A DNA stretch of 64,000 nucleotides from Hormiphora californensis (GCA_020137815.1 CM035356.1:7623211-7687210); one strand, 5' to 3'. Positions 34,229 through 45,815 are shown, counted from the stretch's first letter. Notes: generated from the letters alone by a model not told the origin. Program-made: numbers and translations.

Positions 34229-37200
34229 CTAGGTACCATAAGGCAGACAGTCATGGTGATGGTGAGGTTGTCAAAAGAAGCGGAAAAATGTGCAAGAGAA
34301 CTAAAGAGCGGTGGCAGGCTTGTGCATGGTTATTCAATTAAAAACGGATTATTTTTTATATTAAGACCTAAAAAAAGGAGAAATTAAAAAAATCTAAACT
34401 AGAACAGCACATGGACTAATTAATATGTCCCATCAATTAGAATTCTTCGTCGTAATATAAAGTTGTCCAAGCACGTACATCAGTGCTCATGTTTGAACTG
34501 TTCATACTTTCCGGAGCACAGTGTCAAGCGACTCAAGCTCATGTGTGCATAGTTTTCAATTGCACTGTTCATTCGACAAGTATATAATGTGTAAACATTA
34601 TAGAACACATTGATAATATAGGGTGTAAACATTTCCTAGAGCTGCCACCATTAACAACAACACGGCCCAGTAATTCCTGACAATCTGGCAAAGGAAATCT
34701 TATAACACCTACAGAACAACGTATAAAGACAAAACGAGTGTGTTTTCGATACTGCTTGTGTTACACATCTAATATAAACCGATTATAGAACTATTATAAC
34801 ACACAGAGCCCCCCTCCCTGCTCTCTCACATCTTATGTCATCTTACAAAGCTATGTAATTAGCTTTCTTTCTATATAATCTATATTGCAAGTGTAAAGGT
34901 GTAAATCTATTCAAAGACCATGCACATAATTGGACAAGGCCGGGGACAGGTGTAAATAAGTGTGTTTGGCGGTCATGGCAAACACCATTAACATGGGCTC
35001 ATGTGTATCTTCGATACGCAAATTGTTTAGGTATCCCTAATGTAATGAGAGCGCTAAATATTCAACTTTATGATATTAGCTTATCACCTCGGATAAGCTC
35101 AGATAAACACCCAGTATTAGCTACCTATTAGTACAGTTTAACCTGTCAGAAGAGGGCGAGCTCAGAGTAATAATTATAAATAAAACTAAACTACTGTCAC
35201 AATGGCTTATTATCATACAACCTGGATTAAAACTCATGTAATAGAGGCACCGGGAGGGGGGCGTGTGTGTAATGACATAATAAATATGTCATTATTCAGC
35301 ATTATTAAATGCTGCAGATGTAACTAATTACTTAATGTACCTAACTACTGTTCCTTGATTGCACAACTTCTTAATTCAACGAAGGCAATTATTATTTCCC
35401 GCAGCCATAACTTGGAAACCATAAGACCGAGGTAGTAAAGATGCCAAATCTATATTTATTGCTCCAGCTTTAGCAAACAAGATATAGGGCTCCAGCTTTA
35501 GCAAACAAGATATACAAGGCTCCACCTTTAATTGGTTTGGAAAACTGGCCGAGTAAAGTATTTTTAATCAGTCAGCCAACCAGCCACGGAATTAGCGAAG
35601 CAATACGAACTCTGCTCAGTGCACATCTAAACCTACACGTCTTGACCAAACAAAATCCAAACAAAAACCAAGCACCTGCTGTAAATACTAAGGACTAAAA
35701 ACGAACACATTTGGGCTAGTATTCAAGAACACATTACAAGACGTGTGTATAACATCTTGTTTTAAGTGCCAAACTACTGGCGCCCAAAACACTGGGTACA
35801 CTGGGTTTCGTATCCAAATTTATTGTATGTTAGCCCAAATGGCTCCCTATATCCGCCAGCTTATTCATCAACAACAACTCCTCGAGATATATACACACAA
35901 CTGCAATGACGTGCAGTGGTACAGGAGGAGGAAACGCGGCAAAACAACACCCCAAAGAAGAAGCGTATCTAATACAAAACTGCAGAGCTGTGAAGTGTGC
36001 AATACTGGATTCTAGGTTGCTGTCTGTGCACCATGTCCAATATGCACTGCAAGTGTGTGTACCACTAATACACAGCTGGTAATTAGTAGGCCCAATGTTC
36101 ATTTAGATTCGAGGGTAATTCGTGTGCACCATGGTCCATACTCAATTAACACAATGGCCATTCAGCCTAGCTGCAAGTTATATTCAGATGACATACGATG
36201 GTACAAGACAAAAGTATAATTGAACCTCTACAAAGACCAAGTCATAAATTGTGCAACTATTGCAGCTCTTGAACAATATATCGGCTAGATTTTCTAATGC
36301 ACTACAATTTAGTTTTACTGGCAAATCTAGCTAGATTAAACTTCCGGGTACCTAGCAGAGAAGAAGTTAGTCCTAGCAGATTTACTAAGCGATCATCTGT
36401 AGATCGATTACTGTAGATCTCTGCATTATGATAGTACTACTGTCATGGTGGTGCTACAATCTTCGAGAGAGCTTCTAGCGATCGAGACATCGAGTTGAAA
36501 ATTTCAAGTTAGCTAACTGTATTTAATACAGCTAGCTACAGCATTGCTCAAACCAAACCAGCAAAGATGAGTCAGTACCTGTAATTACAGAGCGTCTAGT
36601 ACTGCATCCAAATCTTAGTATAACCACAACTAAATTACAGTTATAAATGAGTTACATATATGTGATAGGTACTTGAGGGAAATGCAAATTGCAATGACGA
36701 AAATTCAGAATATATGTCAGGCAATAAAATGTGTTGTGCGTTTAGATTTAACTTTATGTTTACCAATAATTATCAGCTATAAATTCTATAATTCCTATAG
36801 AATGAGAGTCTCCATGCGTAGGATTTAAAAACAGTTTGATAAGTGCTTCAATAATTCTGCGGTTTGAAAACTTTCCGAAACTATAGACAACATTTAGCAG
36901 CAGCATATTGTAACAATACAACGTACAGGTCTGATATCAAAGCACGTATCGATGTGTGTGTGTCGACCGATGCGTATGCTAGTATGAGATTGTGTGATGA
37001 GTTCATTAAATGTTCCTTATCTAATACTCTTAATTCGTGTATGATGGATCAATATAATAACGAAAATGAGAGGGAGCTGGGAGAGAAAAGAGAGGATTAA
37101 GCATCACAATTCATTCAAAAATCTCTTTCGTATGAAACATTTCATAGCATCAATTACTTTTCTTTCTCTCTTTTTTCCTCTCTATCGCAATTAATCCCTG

Positions 37201-37333
37201 GCCCTACTAATTAAGTGATCTTATGATGAGGGAAAAAAATACTCCTCATGTATTTTATGTATCCTAGGATCAAAACAAAAAAGGGTTACAAACGACAACA
37301 ACAAGATTCAAGAAAGTATCAATCTCATCAAGG

Positions 37334-37378
37334 AATGTGAATCTATTGACTATCAGTGATAGTCAATAGAATCACATT
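37334..37378. repeat. Near-perfect palindrome
   Basis: AATGTGAATCTATTGACTATC mirrors GATAGTCAATAGAATCACATT almost completely, with only a few bases of loop. Confidence 0.85.
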
Positions 37379-37616
37379 GTCACATTGTCAAATTGTCACT
37401 ATCACTCTGCAGACACAGACAGTACAGTGCTCAACATATTGAGAGTAATAAATAATACATGGAATAAACCAAGGAGTCGACAACTATAACAGAGCTAGTA
37501 AACTTAGTAATTCATAGATTATAGGTATTTACTCGTGCCATATGATTTCATTGCGGTGGAAGATCAGTCCACGATTTATTATTGTTCCTCTCTGAATAAC
37601 ATGTCATCATATAGTA

Positions 37617-37668
37617 ATACAATAATATATTCAATTTGTGGTGCCACAAATTGAATATATTATTGTAT
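37617..37668. repeat. Perfect 52-bp palindrome
   Basis: Two 25-bp perfect arms (beginning ATACAATAATATATTC) are separated by 2 nt. Confidence 0.9.
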
Positions 37669-38605
37669 AGATGCCCATCATAATTTGACATTACAAAGAG
37701 AGCGTGACTAGTACCAGACTACTAGACTACTAGGATTACATGGCTGATATATTTGTAACACAGCTACGACAAAGTACATGTACAAAGGTAGTGGAACTGT
37801 TATAGTCAGTTGTATTGAAAACAAGCAGAACCGCGGTGTGTGTGTGAGAATGTTTAAAACAAGGGTCATGTTTTGTACAACTGCGAAAGTTGTAGAGTTA
37901 ACAAGTAGAGAGCTGCACCTCACCACCTGTAGAGCTCACCACCTGTAGAGTAGGTCTTGTACTCTTTCCATGAATATCAAACGTGGTGAGCTGCTTGCTG
38001 CGGTATAATATACGAGGTATTTAGCTTTGTGCTTTGTTAAGTTGAGAAAGGGTCAAGCAAGGCGAACCTGGCTAACTTATACATTATATGTATATTATGC
38101 GTTTCTCATAAAGCCTGGAAATAATACAGTCTATATGCTCTCTAACTCAAGGTCCCAAGCCAGTCCCAGGACTCATTAGTTGCTTCTAATTTTCCACAAG
38201 AGGGATAAGAGCTGCCTCTCCCTCTCTCACGGGGATAGTACTTAGATTGTTGATTTGCCGAACCCTCACAAAGCGTGTGATGTCATTTTACAAAATGAAG
38301 TGTGAGCTACACAAAGTAGTCGGAAGACCGTGACAATGTAAAAGAGCGTGTTGTAGCAGATTCGAGAATGCAATATAGAGAATGTCGTGTTGGGGCACTT
38401 TTCAATTATATGGTAGTGTTGACATTGTGCTGTAAGGAGGCTGTACACGAAGATAATACCATGTAAGAGAGATACAGCTCTTTGTTCCAGGGCGTGGAGT
38501 AGAACAAATAAGTTGTCGTCAGTGGGTTACAATGACAATTGGGCGACAATCTCATTACAAGATGGCAATTGGGCGACAATAACACCCCGGTAATCGGAAT
38601 GTGAA

Positions 38606-38795
38606 TTATATGGTACGAAGATTTGGTGGCACACCCCCAGATGTCGTAGTACAGTCGCTGCTTTTTGACACCACGTCACATTCCTTATAGAACTCGTCGA
38701 TGTAGAGATGTGTAGGATCTGTCAAAGCATTGGCCTGACCCATTCTCACGCGAGAACTGTGGTCAGAGCATTGGCCTGACTGTGTAGGATTAACT
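38606..38795 (-). CDS. Terminal exon of the three-exon 39428-38606 gene
   Basis: The acceptor TTCTTTGTTTGTGTGCAG is strong. The one-nucleotide entry completes an Arg codon with the two bases left by 39070-39020. The 62 codons run to TAA: VNPTQSGQCSDHSSRVRMGQ, then ANALTDPTHLYIDEFYKECD, then a Ser/Thr-rich end. It contains two copies of the dispersed GTCAGGCCAATGCTCTGA motif (as SGQCSD and GQANALT), so a repeat has become coding or the exon was created from it. It has four cysteines. Joined to the two upstream exons it gives a complete frame of about 125 aa. Function is unknown. Confidence 0.5.
38721..38780. repeat. Two copies of the dispersed GTCAGAGCATTGGCCTGAC motif
   Basis: GTCAAAGCATTGGCCTGACC at 38721-38740 and GTCAGAGCATTGGCCTGAC at 38762-38780 lie in direct orientation 20 bp apart, with CGAGAACTGTG between. 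They belong to the motif also found at 39234, 45915, 50684 and 62118. Confidence 0.9.
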
Positions 38796-39019
38796 CTGCA
38801 CACAAACAAAGAACAGCGGTTAAAATTCATTCTCCTTGAACTGCAGCTGGACGTGTCAACAAGCTGGCACAATTTGAATTTATATTATACTCCCATATTA
38901 TATTATGTTGACATGTCAGCTTCATTCTAAACCAAGACCTCTATCGTATTAAGTGGTCTGCAAGCTAGATATATCAGCTCACACAGCTCACAACAAATAT
39001 ATCACTCATTCACTCATAC

Positions 39020-39070
39020 CTAACAATTTCCCATTTGCTTAGATCGCCTGCGCCACTCAGAGTTCCCTCA
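39020..39070 (-). CDS. Small internal exon, EGTLSGAGDLSKWEIV
   Basis: The exon is 51 bp, entering with one nucleotide after ATCTTTCAG and leaving two at GTTAG|GTATGA. It encodes EGTLSGAGDLSKWEIV. It links 39428-39292 to 38795-38606 in phase, with introns of 221 and 224 bp. Three consecutive phase-matched exons make the model more credible than any exon alone. Confidence 0.5.
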
Positions 39071-39291
39071 CTGAAAGATATTATCATGATAACATTGTTA
39101 TAAGTTAAACAGCTCGTTACGAGCTGTCCTGCAGCAAGCACCAGACCGGCCGTTCTCTGAAAGAAAAGGGTCGAGGCGACGAGGCGCATGCCTGACCCTG
39201 TTCTCACTTCTCAGTGCACACGAGAACAGCGGTTGCAGAGTATTGGCCGGACAGCTCGTTGAGCTAGCTCATATATGATTTAACTGTATAC

Positions 39292-39428
39292 CTGTAGCTG
39301 CTGAGGCTATCACAGAACCCATGACGGCGATGATGATGGGCTGCTGATCCACCGAACACTTCCACCGTGTGGTGGTTTTCAATTATCTGGTCCGATAAAA
39401 TAATAGAACTCGGGGATAAACTATCCAT
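39292..39428 (-). CDS. First coding exon, MDSLSPSSIILSDQ start
   Basis: The ATG at 39428 directly follows an excellent acceptor (CCCCCTCCTTTGTGTGCCACTAG), so the start codon lies at an exon edge and a 5' non-coding exon is implied. It is 45 codons and two extra bases, ending GCTACAG|GTATAC. The product is MDSLSPSSIILSDQIIENHH then TVEVFGGSAAHHHRRHGFCD and SLSSY; a His cluster (HHHRRH) is notable. No signal peptide. With the two downstream exons it forms a complete small protein. If the gene were longer, this exon would instead enter in phase 0. Confidence 0.55.
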
Positions 39429-39969
39429 CTAGTGGCACACAAAGGAGGGGGATTCAAATCAAAATATTTTAAATAACACTATCAACTCAAAATATAGAAT
39501 TGAAGTGCCATCTAACAGATAATTGAGAACTAGCTGTGTGCTGTCTGACACATATCAGTCGTCGCTTCCTATTTAGAACTTGAAGGACTAAACGATAAAC
39601 TATATGGAATAGGTGTCAGATAGTCGAAGTGCAGCGAAATAAACTGACAGCAGTTTAGAGAATTACTTCTGAGGAAACATCTTTCCAACATAGCTGAATT
39701 GTCATATTGGATCCATAATAATATAATTTAAACGGTGGAACTGGAAGGAGTATCGGGAGTGATCTTAGTCTCCTAAGGGCTCTGAACAACCCCGGGCAAG
39801 GGCCTGGAGAAGTAGCGATAAAAAGAAAACAAATTGCTGTGAGTCTAAAACAGCTGGCAATGCAGTAATAGATACTACTTGTGAGAGGAGGAGCGGCGGA
39901 AGGAGGAGTAGAGAGTGGGGCCAACAAGGGATACCGCGAGAGATTCAAGCGAGCTGGTATAACATCCCA

Positions 39970-40085
39970 CTCTCTCTCCTTCTCTCTCATTATTCCTACC
40001 CCACTCTCTCCCTCTCTCTCATTATTCCTACCTCCCACTCTCTCCTTCTCTCTCATTATTCCTACCTCTCTCTCTCCATCCCTCC
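39970..40085. repeat. CT-rich minisatellite, four ~32-bp units
   Basis: CCACTCTCTCCTTCTCTCTCATTATTCCTACC-type units (shown loosely) repeat four times. A Ser/Leu frame over it is an artefact. Confidence 0.8.
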
Positions 40086-40615
40086 CTCTCAGAACCAATA
40101 ACTGATTGACAGGAGCTGAACGCGTGTGTAATCATCAAGGCAAATGTTGGTGTGTGTTAACCGAGATCAGTACTTGGGAATATGTGCACAACGAGGATCC
40201 ATGTGTTTCCATGGTGACGAAAGGGGGTCTACTACTGTAACATGTGTTTAAACTCCCTCGGGCAATAGAGAACCCACAACAGTGCACGTATAATGTATAT
40301 ATCATCTCAATAGGCTTCATCCTAAACACAGATCCACACACACTGCAGTGTGCCAAGATAATTCATTTGCACGTACACGTACACGTACAACAACGTGGCG
40401 CAGCTCAATGATGAAGGGTGTTTCCGGATACGTGTGCATTATAATATATAACCTTATTAATTGACATAATCCCATCTCTGAACTTACCGGATGTAGTCTA
40501 TGAAGTTGGGATTTGAGAGATGCATCACGATAAATCGATCTCAATGTCAGAGACTGAACTTACTGAACATGTCGATCTGAACTTACCACTTAGCGAGGTA
40601 CAGTATAAAACCAAC

Positions 40616-40804
40616 TTACCATTTACCAGATGTCTGCACTACCAGACTATTACTGGCCCAGTAAGTAGCAGGTCCCCCGAACTCCCGCTCTATCTCCCTA
40701 GTTTCCGGGCTTGTTGCTGACGAGCTGGTTGGACTGGCACTCCATGGTGGAAACCTTCCCGTCTGGTGATCCACTGACCATCTACAGTTCCTTGGTTGTT
40801 TTTC
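40616..40804 (-). CDS. Terminal exon of a two-exon gene (103 aa in total)
   Basis: The acceptor ATTATAACAG follows CTCTTTTTTTTTC, the strongest pyrimidine tract in the window, and enters in phase 0. The frame runs 62 codons, EKQPRNCRWSVDHQTGRF then PPWSASPTSSSATSPETREI and EREFGGPATYWASNSLVVQ, to SGKW and TAA. A consensus GTAAGT overlaps the stop, so splicing onward from 40620 is possible, but no compatible exon follows without an immediate stop. It is joined to 41007-40885 by an 80-bp intron with a CTAAAC-like branch site. Trp-rich and Ser/Pro-rich; no known domain. Confidence 0.55.
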   Translation of the reverse strand, partial: EKQPRNCRWSVDHQTGRFPPWSASPTSSSATSPETREIEREFGGPATYWASNSLVVQTSGKW

Positions 40805-40884
40805 CTGTTATAATGTGAAAAAAAAGAGTTTAGATGTTATTTTGTGGATCGGTAGTATGCAATTTAAGAGTGTGGGAACTATAC

Positions 40885-41007
40885 CGTGGTTGTTCTAGTG
40901 GATGGTGATCTAGGTATCCATACAGAAAGACTCCGTTTCTTAAAAGCAGGTTGATGCTGCAGGGTCCCATTGTTGTCCTCAGAGTCATCTTCAGCAATCA
41001 AGTTCAT
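40885..41007 (-). CDS. First coding exon, MNLIAEDDSEDNNG start
   Basis: The ATG at 41007 lies one base after a TTTAG acceptor. It is 41 codons, leaving in phase 0 at ACCACG|GTATAG, which matches the next exon. The product is acidic first (MNLIAEDDSEDNNGTLQ), then basic (AFKKRSLSVWIPRSPSTRT) with KKRS and RSPS sites that suit basophilic or proline-directed kinases. The whole gene would encode 103 aa, probably largely disordered. The acceptor lacks a strong pyrimidine tract, so the ATG may also be reached by unspliced transcription. Confidence 0.5.
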
Positions 41008-41009
41008 AC

Positions 41010-41689
41010 TAAACTTATCACAGTGAGTTTTAGTAGTTTTAGTAGGTTGAAGTGCATGAACAGCTGCAATTACACAACTCCGCCAAGCTTGGTCGGAGGG
41101 AGGATTCTGTACAAAACATTATTGGACAAAGAAACCGCGGTCGTTTAGCAATAGAAGTAGGTTTACATATAGCATTTAGAAACCCAAGAAAACATACAAA
41201 GATGCATTATAGCAAAATGATTCACAAACATGTGAATGCAATAACTTGAGGAAATACTTATATTATTGTTGAGCTGAGGACAATAGAGAGTGCTTTCATT
41301 ATGAGGCACGATATTATCTCGAAATGAAAGAAATAATGCAAATGAATTCAAACATTATGGAAATGCTTTTGGCCAGCCTCTCAAGATCAGACGTTCATCT
41401 CATAGTCATAATTGAGGGCATATTATAGTGATGAGTGATCATTGCTGAACTGCCAAGTAAACATGAGTAAATTCAAATGTGCCCATCATGTGCGATCAAT
41501 TATGAATTTATCTCAAACAAACGCTCTTTGAAACTAAACGATCTATAACAGCTGTGTATTACGTGGGGGTCGCGTGCCAGTCATCATGGAAGTACAATTC
41601 GTGGCTCACTATTCTACTTGATCAGTAATGAAAAGATTCAACGTGCATCACACTCTAGTACCAGAAAGTAAGAGACATGTAGGGATGAA

Positions 41690-41690
<1 letters not shown>
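41010..41690. other. No supported exon
   Basis: AT-rich DNA upstream of the two-exon gene. It may hold its promoter, but no clear TATA or initiator can be assigned. Confidence 0.35.
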
Positions 41691-41725
<35 letters not shown>

Positions 41726-41755
41726 AGAGAGAGAGAGGGAGAGGAGAGGGGGAGA
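41690..41755. repeat. (GA)n microsatellite
   Basis: GA tract with AGAGG interruptions, at the junction with the retrotransposon remnant. Confidence 0.9.
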
Positions 41756-41932
41756 TACTTACTTTGATCTTTTGAAATGTTCCTATCCCAGAGGGCCATC
41801 CTTTCACGGGCCGCCTGTTTTCATTCCGGATCCCCGCACCAAATCGTTTAGTGAGTTTCTGTTTTGTGATAAAATCCGGTGAGGGGGTAGGGCTGGCACT
41901 TTCCCAAGGGAACTATCCCGATTCCCTTAAAT

Positions 41933-42352
41933 TCACCCTGGCCCGCAAGTTCTGAAGGTTTTTAGGAGTGAATTCCACAACCTAGGACCACTGGGCCAAA
42001 GTTGGGTGTTAGAAAGAGTTTTTTCTTTCTTGACCCTTGCAAAATCAGGTTCCCCCTTCAGCCCATGCCTCGAGGGTTTGGTGGAAGGTCCATTGATTCT
42101 TAGGGACTCTTCTGGAAATCTTATGCTGTGGATTATGAATTTATCGCTCCGCCTCCGTTTAAGTGACATAACCCAGATTTTCCCAAACGTTTCCCCGTAA
42201 CCTATCCTTTTAGACCTCATCTTTCGTGAAACCCCCCGGGGCGGGTTCCGGAGTTGTATATCTCCCCCATCGGGGCACATAAAGGGGAGAGTATTTCCCT
42301 CGTCTCCACCGATCTTATGGATGACATTATTCCTGATCCCTCTGCTAAACAC
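41933..42352 (-). pseudogene. Non-LTR retrotransposon reverse transcriptase, C-terminal remnant
   Basis: The minus-strand frame (about 140 codons) ends with SGPRLWNSLLKTFRTCG. This is very like the GPRLWNSLP-x-x-R signature near the C-terminus of many L2/CR1/RTE-type reverse transcriptases. Upstream are RSKRIGYGETFGKIWVMSL and KRRRSDKFI, in keeping with the region after the RT palm. No catalytic YADD, endonuclease or start is present, so it is a 5'-truncated fragment. The surrounding 41760-42480 has doubled letters and G/C-rich runs suggesting decay or poor base quality. The family call is from memory of the motif only. Confidence 0.5.
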
Positions 42353-42499
42353 CTGAAGCCCACGGCCCTACGCCTGCCTCTATACTACTTGCTTGGGGGG
42401 CCTCCAGGGAAAAATCTTCAAACCTGAGCCCCCCTCGGAGTTGGTCTTGGTGTTAGAAACCCGCCACTGGTTTGTAGGACGCCTCAAGGTAGGTAGAGT

Positions 42500-42530
<31 letters not shown>

Positions 42531-42570
42531 AGAGAGAGAAGAGGAGAGAGAAGAGATAGTCAGCGATAGA
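42500..42570. repeat. Degenerate (GA)n repeat
   Basis: AGAG-rich tract with short interruptions. Confidence 0.85.
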
Positions 42571-42905
42571 GAGAGCAGAGAGATGGGGGGTGAGAAGGTT
42601 GTCATTGGGTCAGGACTGATATATAATAACGGAGAGAATACATGGAGTGCATCATATGCACGCGACGTTCGTATTGTTATTTACCGTCATCGGAACCAAT
42701 GAACTTTCAAACTTGAAGACGACGAGCTAGAGACGAGAGCGAAAAGTGCTCTCTTTCTCTCTTCCTCGCGCGCTCTCGCGAAACGCCTCTCATAGTCTCC
42801 TCGATACGAGCTCGGCTCACAAATCAACTCAAAGATAGGATACAAGAGTATAGAGTCTATTTACCGGTTCCTGTGAAGGCGAGACATAATACAGAGTAAT
42901 CTCAC

Positions 42906-42937
42906 CGCGGGCAAATAGATTGTAAACCTTCAACTTC
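42906..42937 (-). CDS. Speculative micro-exon following 46121-45964
   Basis: The exon is 32 bp between GATAGCAG and CCCGCG|GTGAGA, entering with one nucleotide and leaving one. It would extend RNRWKKAVDEV with KLKVYNLFAR. The upstream tract is purine-rich microsatellite rather than pyrimidine-rich, so support is weak. Confidence 0.2.
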
Positions 42938-42954
42938 CTGCTATCTCTCTCCTT

Positions 42955-42964
42955 TTCCACTCTT

Positions 42965-43049
<85 letters not shown>

Positions 43050-43060
43050 GTATCTCTCTT
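42955..43060. repeat. (CT)n microsatellite
   Basis: CT tract with CTTT and CTAT interruptions. Confidence 0.95.
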
Positions 43061-43064
43061 GATG

Positions 43065-44250
43065 GTGGCTTGTCCCCGGCATCCTATTTGCATAAATCGC
43101 TCGCCCCTATTATAATTATGGTACCATAACTACACATGTCAGACCTATATCATCGTTCACCACACAATGTGAGAAATCAAAAGTGTACAATTTATTGGCA
43201 AACTAAAATCATTTTCCGTTTAGGAAACTAAAATTGTTCCACACCTACTACCGTAATTATAGTTTAAAGTTAAACTAGCCAGACATCACACACGCCAATC
43301 TCTCTTTCTCTGATCGCTGGATTGCCCAGTTTAAAACCGAAAGATATCAAAATGGCTATTTTTAGATTCATCTCATACTTCCTAAATCTAAGTTTGGATC
43401 AGTGCATCATAAATCAGCATAAATGAGCTACAAAGTTCATTAAAAGCTGAGATATATTTTATTACAGTGATATCGGTCCTTTGCAAAAACACAACGGTGT
43501 ACCAAAGGGGGGGGGGGGGGGTCAGCCGATATTGGCCTTGGATATAATTATGTACCTAAGGAGGAAATTTATCAGTAGTAGTAGCTGCAATGGTGTGATT
43601 CCAAGCGCTAATGAGTTAGAAGGGGTCGCAACCGATTCTTGCTCGGCCCGACCTTTCACACCTGAACGTTATACACATAACGGAAATTACAGCTGTAGCT
43701 GAATAAATTCAACATCTAAGGGCAGGATCATCTCTATACTATACTGAATCCGCGGGTAGTTCAGATGGTAGGGGTCTTTTGACATGTCCGCCCTAAAAGC
43801 ATTGTGTATTGCCTCTTTCCTCTCACATACTCTCACTATCATTACGTCCTCTCCCTCCCTCTCCCCCGAAGATCTGCAGTTGGCTAGTGGTATGTTAGCC
43901 CCTCAACAGTGTACAGTTTGCTGTATGTCAAGATATGGAGAGGGAGGGAGGGCTCTGATATGGAGAGGGTCAAGGAGTCGGAGAAGGGATATATCGAGAG
44001 GTGCAGGGTGCGGATACGAAGAGGATACCATTGTATCCGTAGCCACATTTAACTACCACATCAGTAGCTATTGTGATACTTCCAGAAATTGGATGGTTGC
44101 TATGGTTGCATACAATTGTTGTTTTGCACAAAAACTTGTAATTATAGCAAACACTTCTCCTAAGACGAGCTGTACTGATTGGTTTATTATACGAATGATG
44201 TTATGCCGTTATTTTCTGTCACTTTTACTGTCATTATGAAATAAATAGTT
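43065..44250. other. No supported gene; possible short plus-strand frame and tRNA-like fragment
   Basis: A 151-codon plus frame (43784-44239) begins MSALKALCIASFLSHTLTI, which resembles a signal peptide, but the rest is irregular with a purine-rich insert and I do not call it. GCGGGTAGTTCAGATGGTAG at 43752 resembles a tRNA A box, with no B box behind it. A G tract is at 43506-43520. Confidence 0.35.
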
Positions 44251-44253
44251 ATA

Positions 44254-45815
44254 CAGGGTGTCCCATATATTCTGTGGGTCGGTTGGCGAGCTGTCACGCA
44301 AAAACGGTGATAGTTGTGTGAAAACAAACTACGGGAGTGTGCTGGATTAATTCCTTCCTAACTGATGGCTTTGTTTTTAAATTAAATTTCAAAAGTTCAT
44401 TTTTCATGAATGAACATTCCTGTCATTCATTCGTGAATTCTGAAATATTGTTTACCTTGAGTAAAAAACTTTTCTTTGGCTCGAAATTATCTTTCCAATG
44501 AGCACCATAAAAATCAAATTGAAGCACCGGATCGCATGGCAGGTGAGAAAATGCAAATGCATGATTTTGGCCATTCCTGCGACTTTCAATCAGCTGTATC
44601 ACCGCTACTTTCAGTTCAATCCTTTTAAAAGTTTGGGCGAACATTGGTGAAGATAAGATCTTTGCTCACAAGAAAAATCAAGGTCAAAAGTCAAAGTTCA
44701 TTTTTCATTTTTGGTAGTTCATTCCACTCATTCAGGAACAAACATCCCTAAAGTGACGAAAAGGTTTGGGTTTTGTTTGGCTTATGTCCTGAAACGACAG
44801 AGAGGTGTAAAAACGTGTTTCCGGGCTAGTTAGTTGGTGTCCATGTGATCATTATGATATCTGACACCTTTGCTGAGCCATAATTAAGAGATTTTCTCAA
44901 ATTCAAACATGGGATACGAGTATTCTGCGATTGGTATCGTGCACCAATAACAAGAGATCCCATAGCACCTCAAAAATTATGATTAGCTAAATGAAATGAG
45001 TTGATTCACGCTTGAAAATGTTCGTTTAGTCCGAATTTACATTGGTTTTAATCTTTTCAATCGTAAATCAACTCATTTTTAGCTAATCATAATTTTTGAG
45101 GTGCTATGGGATCTCTTGTTATTGGTGCACGATACCAATCGCAGAATACTCGTATCCCATGTTTGAATTTGAGAAAATCTCTTAATTATGGCTCAGCAAA
45201 GGTGTCAGATATCATAATGATCACATGGACACCCACTAACTAGCCCGGAAACACGTTTTTACACCTCTCTGTCGTTTCAGGACATGGGCCAAACAAAACC
45301 CAAACCTTTTCGTCACTTTAGGGATGTTTGTTCCTGAATGAGTGGAATGAACTACCAAAACTGAAAAATGAACTTTGACTTTTGACCTTGATTTTTCTTG
45401 TGAGCAAAGATCTTATCTTCACCAATGTTCACCCAAACTTTTAAAAGGATTGAACTGAAAGTAGCGGTGATACAGCTGATTGAAAGTCGCAGGAATGGCC
45501 AAAATCATGCATTTGCATTTTCTCACCTGCCATGCGATCCGGTGCTTCAATTTGATTTTTATGGTGCTCATTGGAAAGATAATTTCGAGCCAAAGAAAAG
45601 TTTTTTACTCAAGGTAAACAATATTTCAGAATTCACGAATGAATGACAGGAATGTTCATTCATGAAAAATGAACTTTTGAAATTTAATTTAAAAACAAAG
45701 CCATCAGTTAAGAAGGAATTAATCCAGCACACTCCCGTAGTTTGTTTTCACACAACTATCACCGTTTTTGCGTGACAGCTCGCCAACCGACCCACAGAAT
45801 ATATGGGACACCCTG
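44254..45815. mobile_element. 1.56-kb foldback element with mariner-type ends
   Basis: Termini ACAGGGTGTCCCATATATTC and complement (first base A of the TA-adjacent end included loosely) are flanked by TA at 44252-44253 and 45816-45817. The whole element is one hairpin: arms of about 755 bp, symmetric about 45034-45035, with a loop of about 50 nt. The arms are almost identical; mirror 73-codon frames at 44423-44644 and 45425-45646 differ by one residue. No transposase motif is visible. The CAGGGTGTCCCA-type end and TA target fit Tc1/mariner. It lies in the probable intron downstream of exon 46121-45964. Confidence 0.9.

Larger units (their letters stand above)
34230..38605. other. Intergenic DNA, no supported gene
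   Basis: AT-rich. Contains a duplicated GGCTCCAGCTTTAGCAAACAAGATATA block (35458-35520) and two palindromes at 37334-37378 and 37617-37668. A plus-strand frame at 36864-37100 has an acceptor-like CTATAG and some cysteines (IDVCVSTDAYASMRLCDEF) but no partner exon; I leave it uncalled. Confidence 0.4.

Noticed and set aside
34112-34387. 91-codon plus-strand frame
   Set aside because: Antisense shadow of the minus-strand exon 34228-34106, which has both splice sites.
36864-37100. Plus-strand cysteine-containing 78-codon frame
   Set aside because: Possible acceptor only; no start, partner exon or motif, and it ends in purine repeat.
43752-43800. tRNA-like GCGGGTAGTTCAGATGGTAG
   Set aside because: Resembles an A box only; no B box or closing acceptor stem follows.
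43784-44239. 151-codon plus-strand frame with signal-like start
   Set aside because: Composition beyond residue 40 is irregular and includes a purine-rich insert; no conserved pattern, no splice support.
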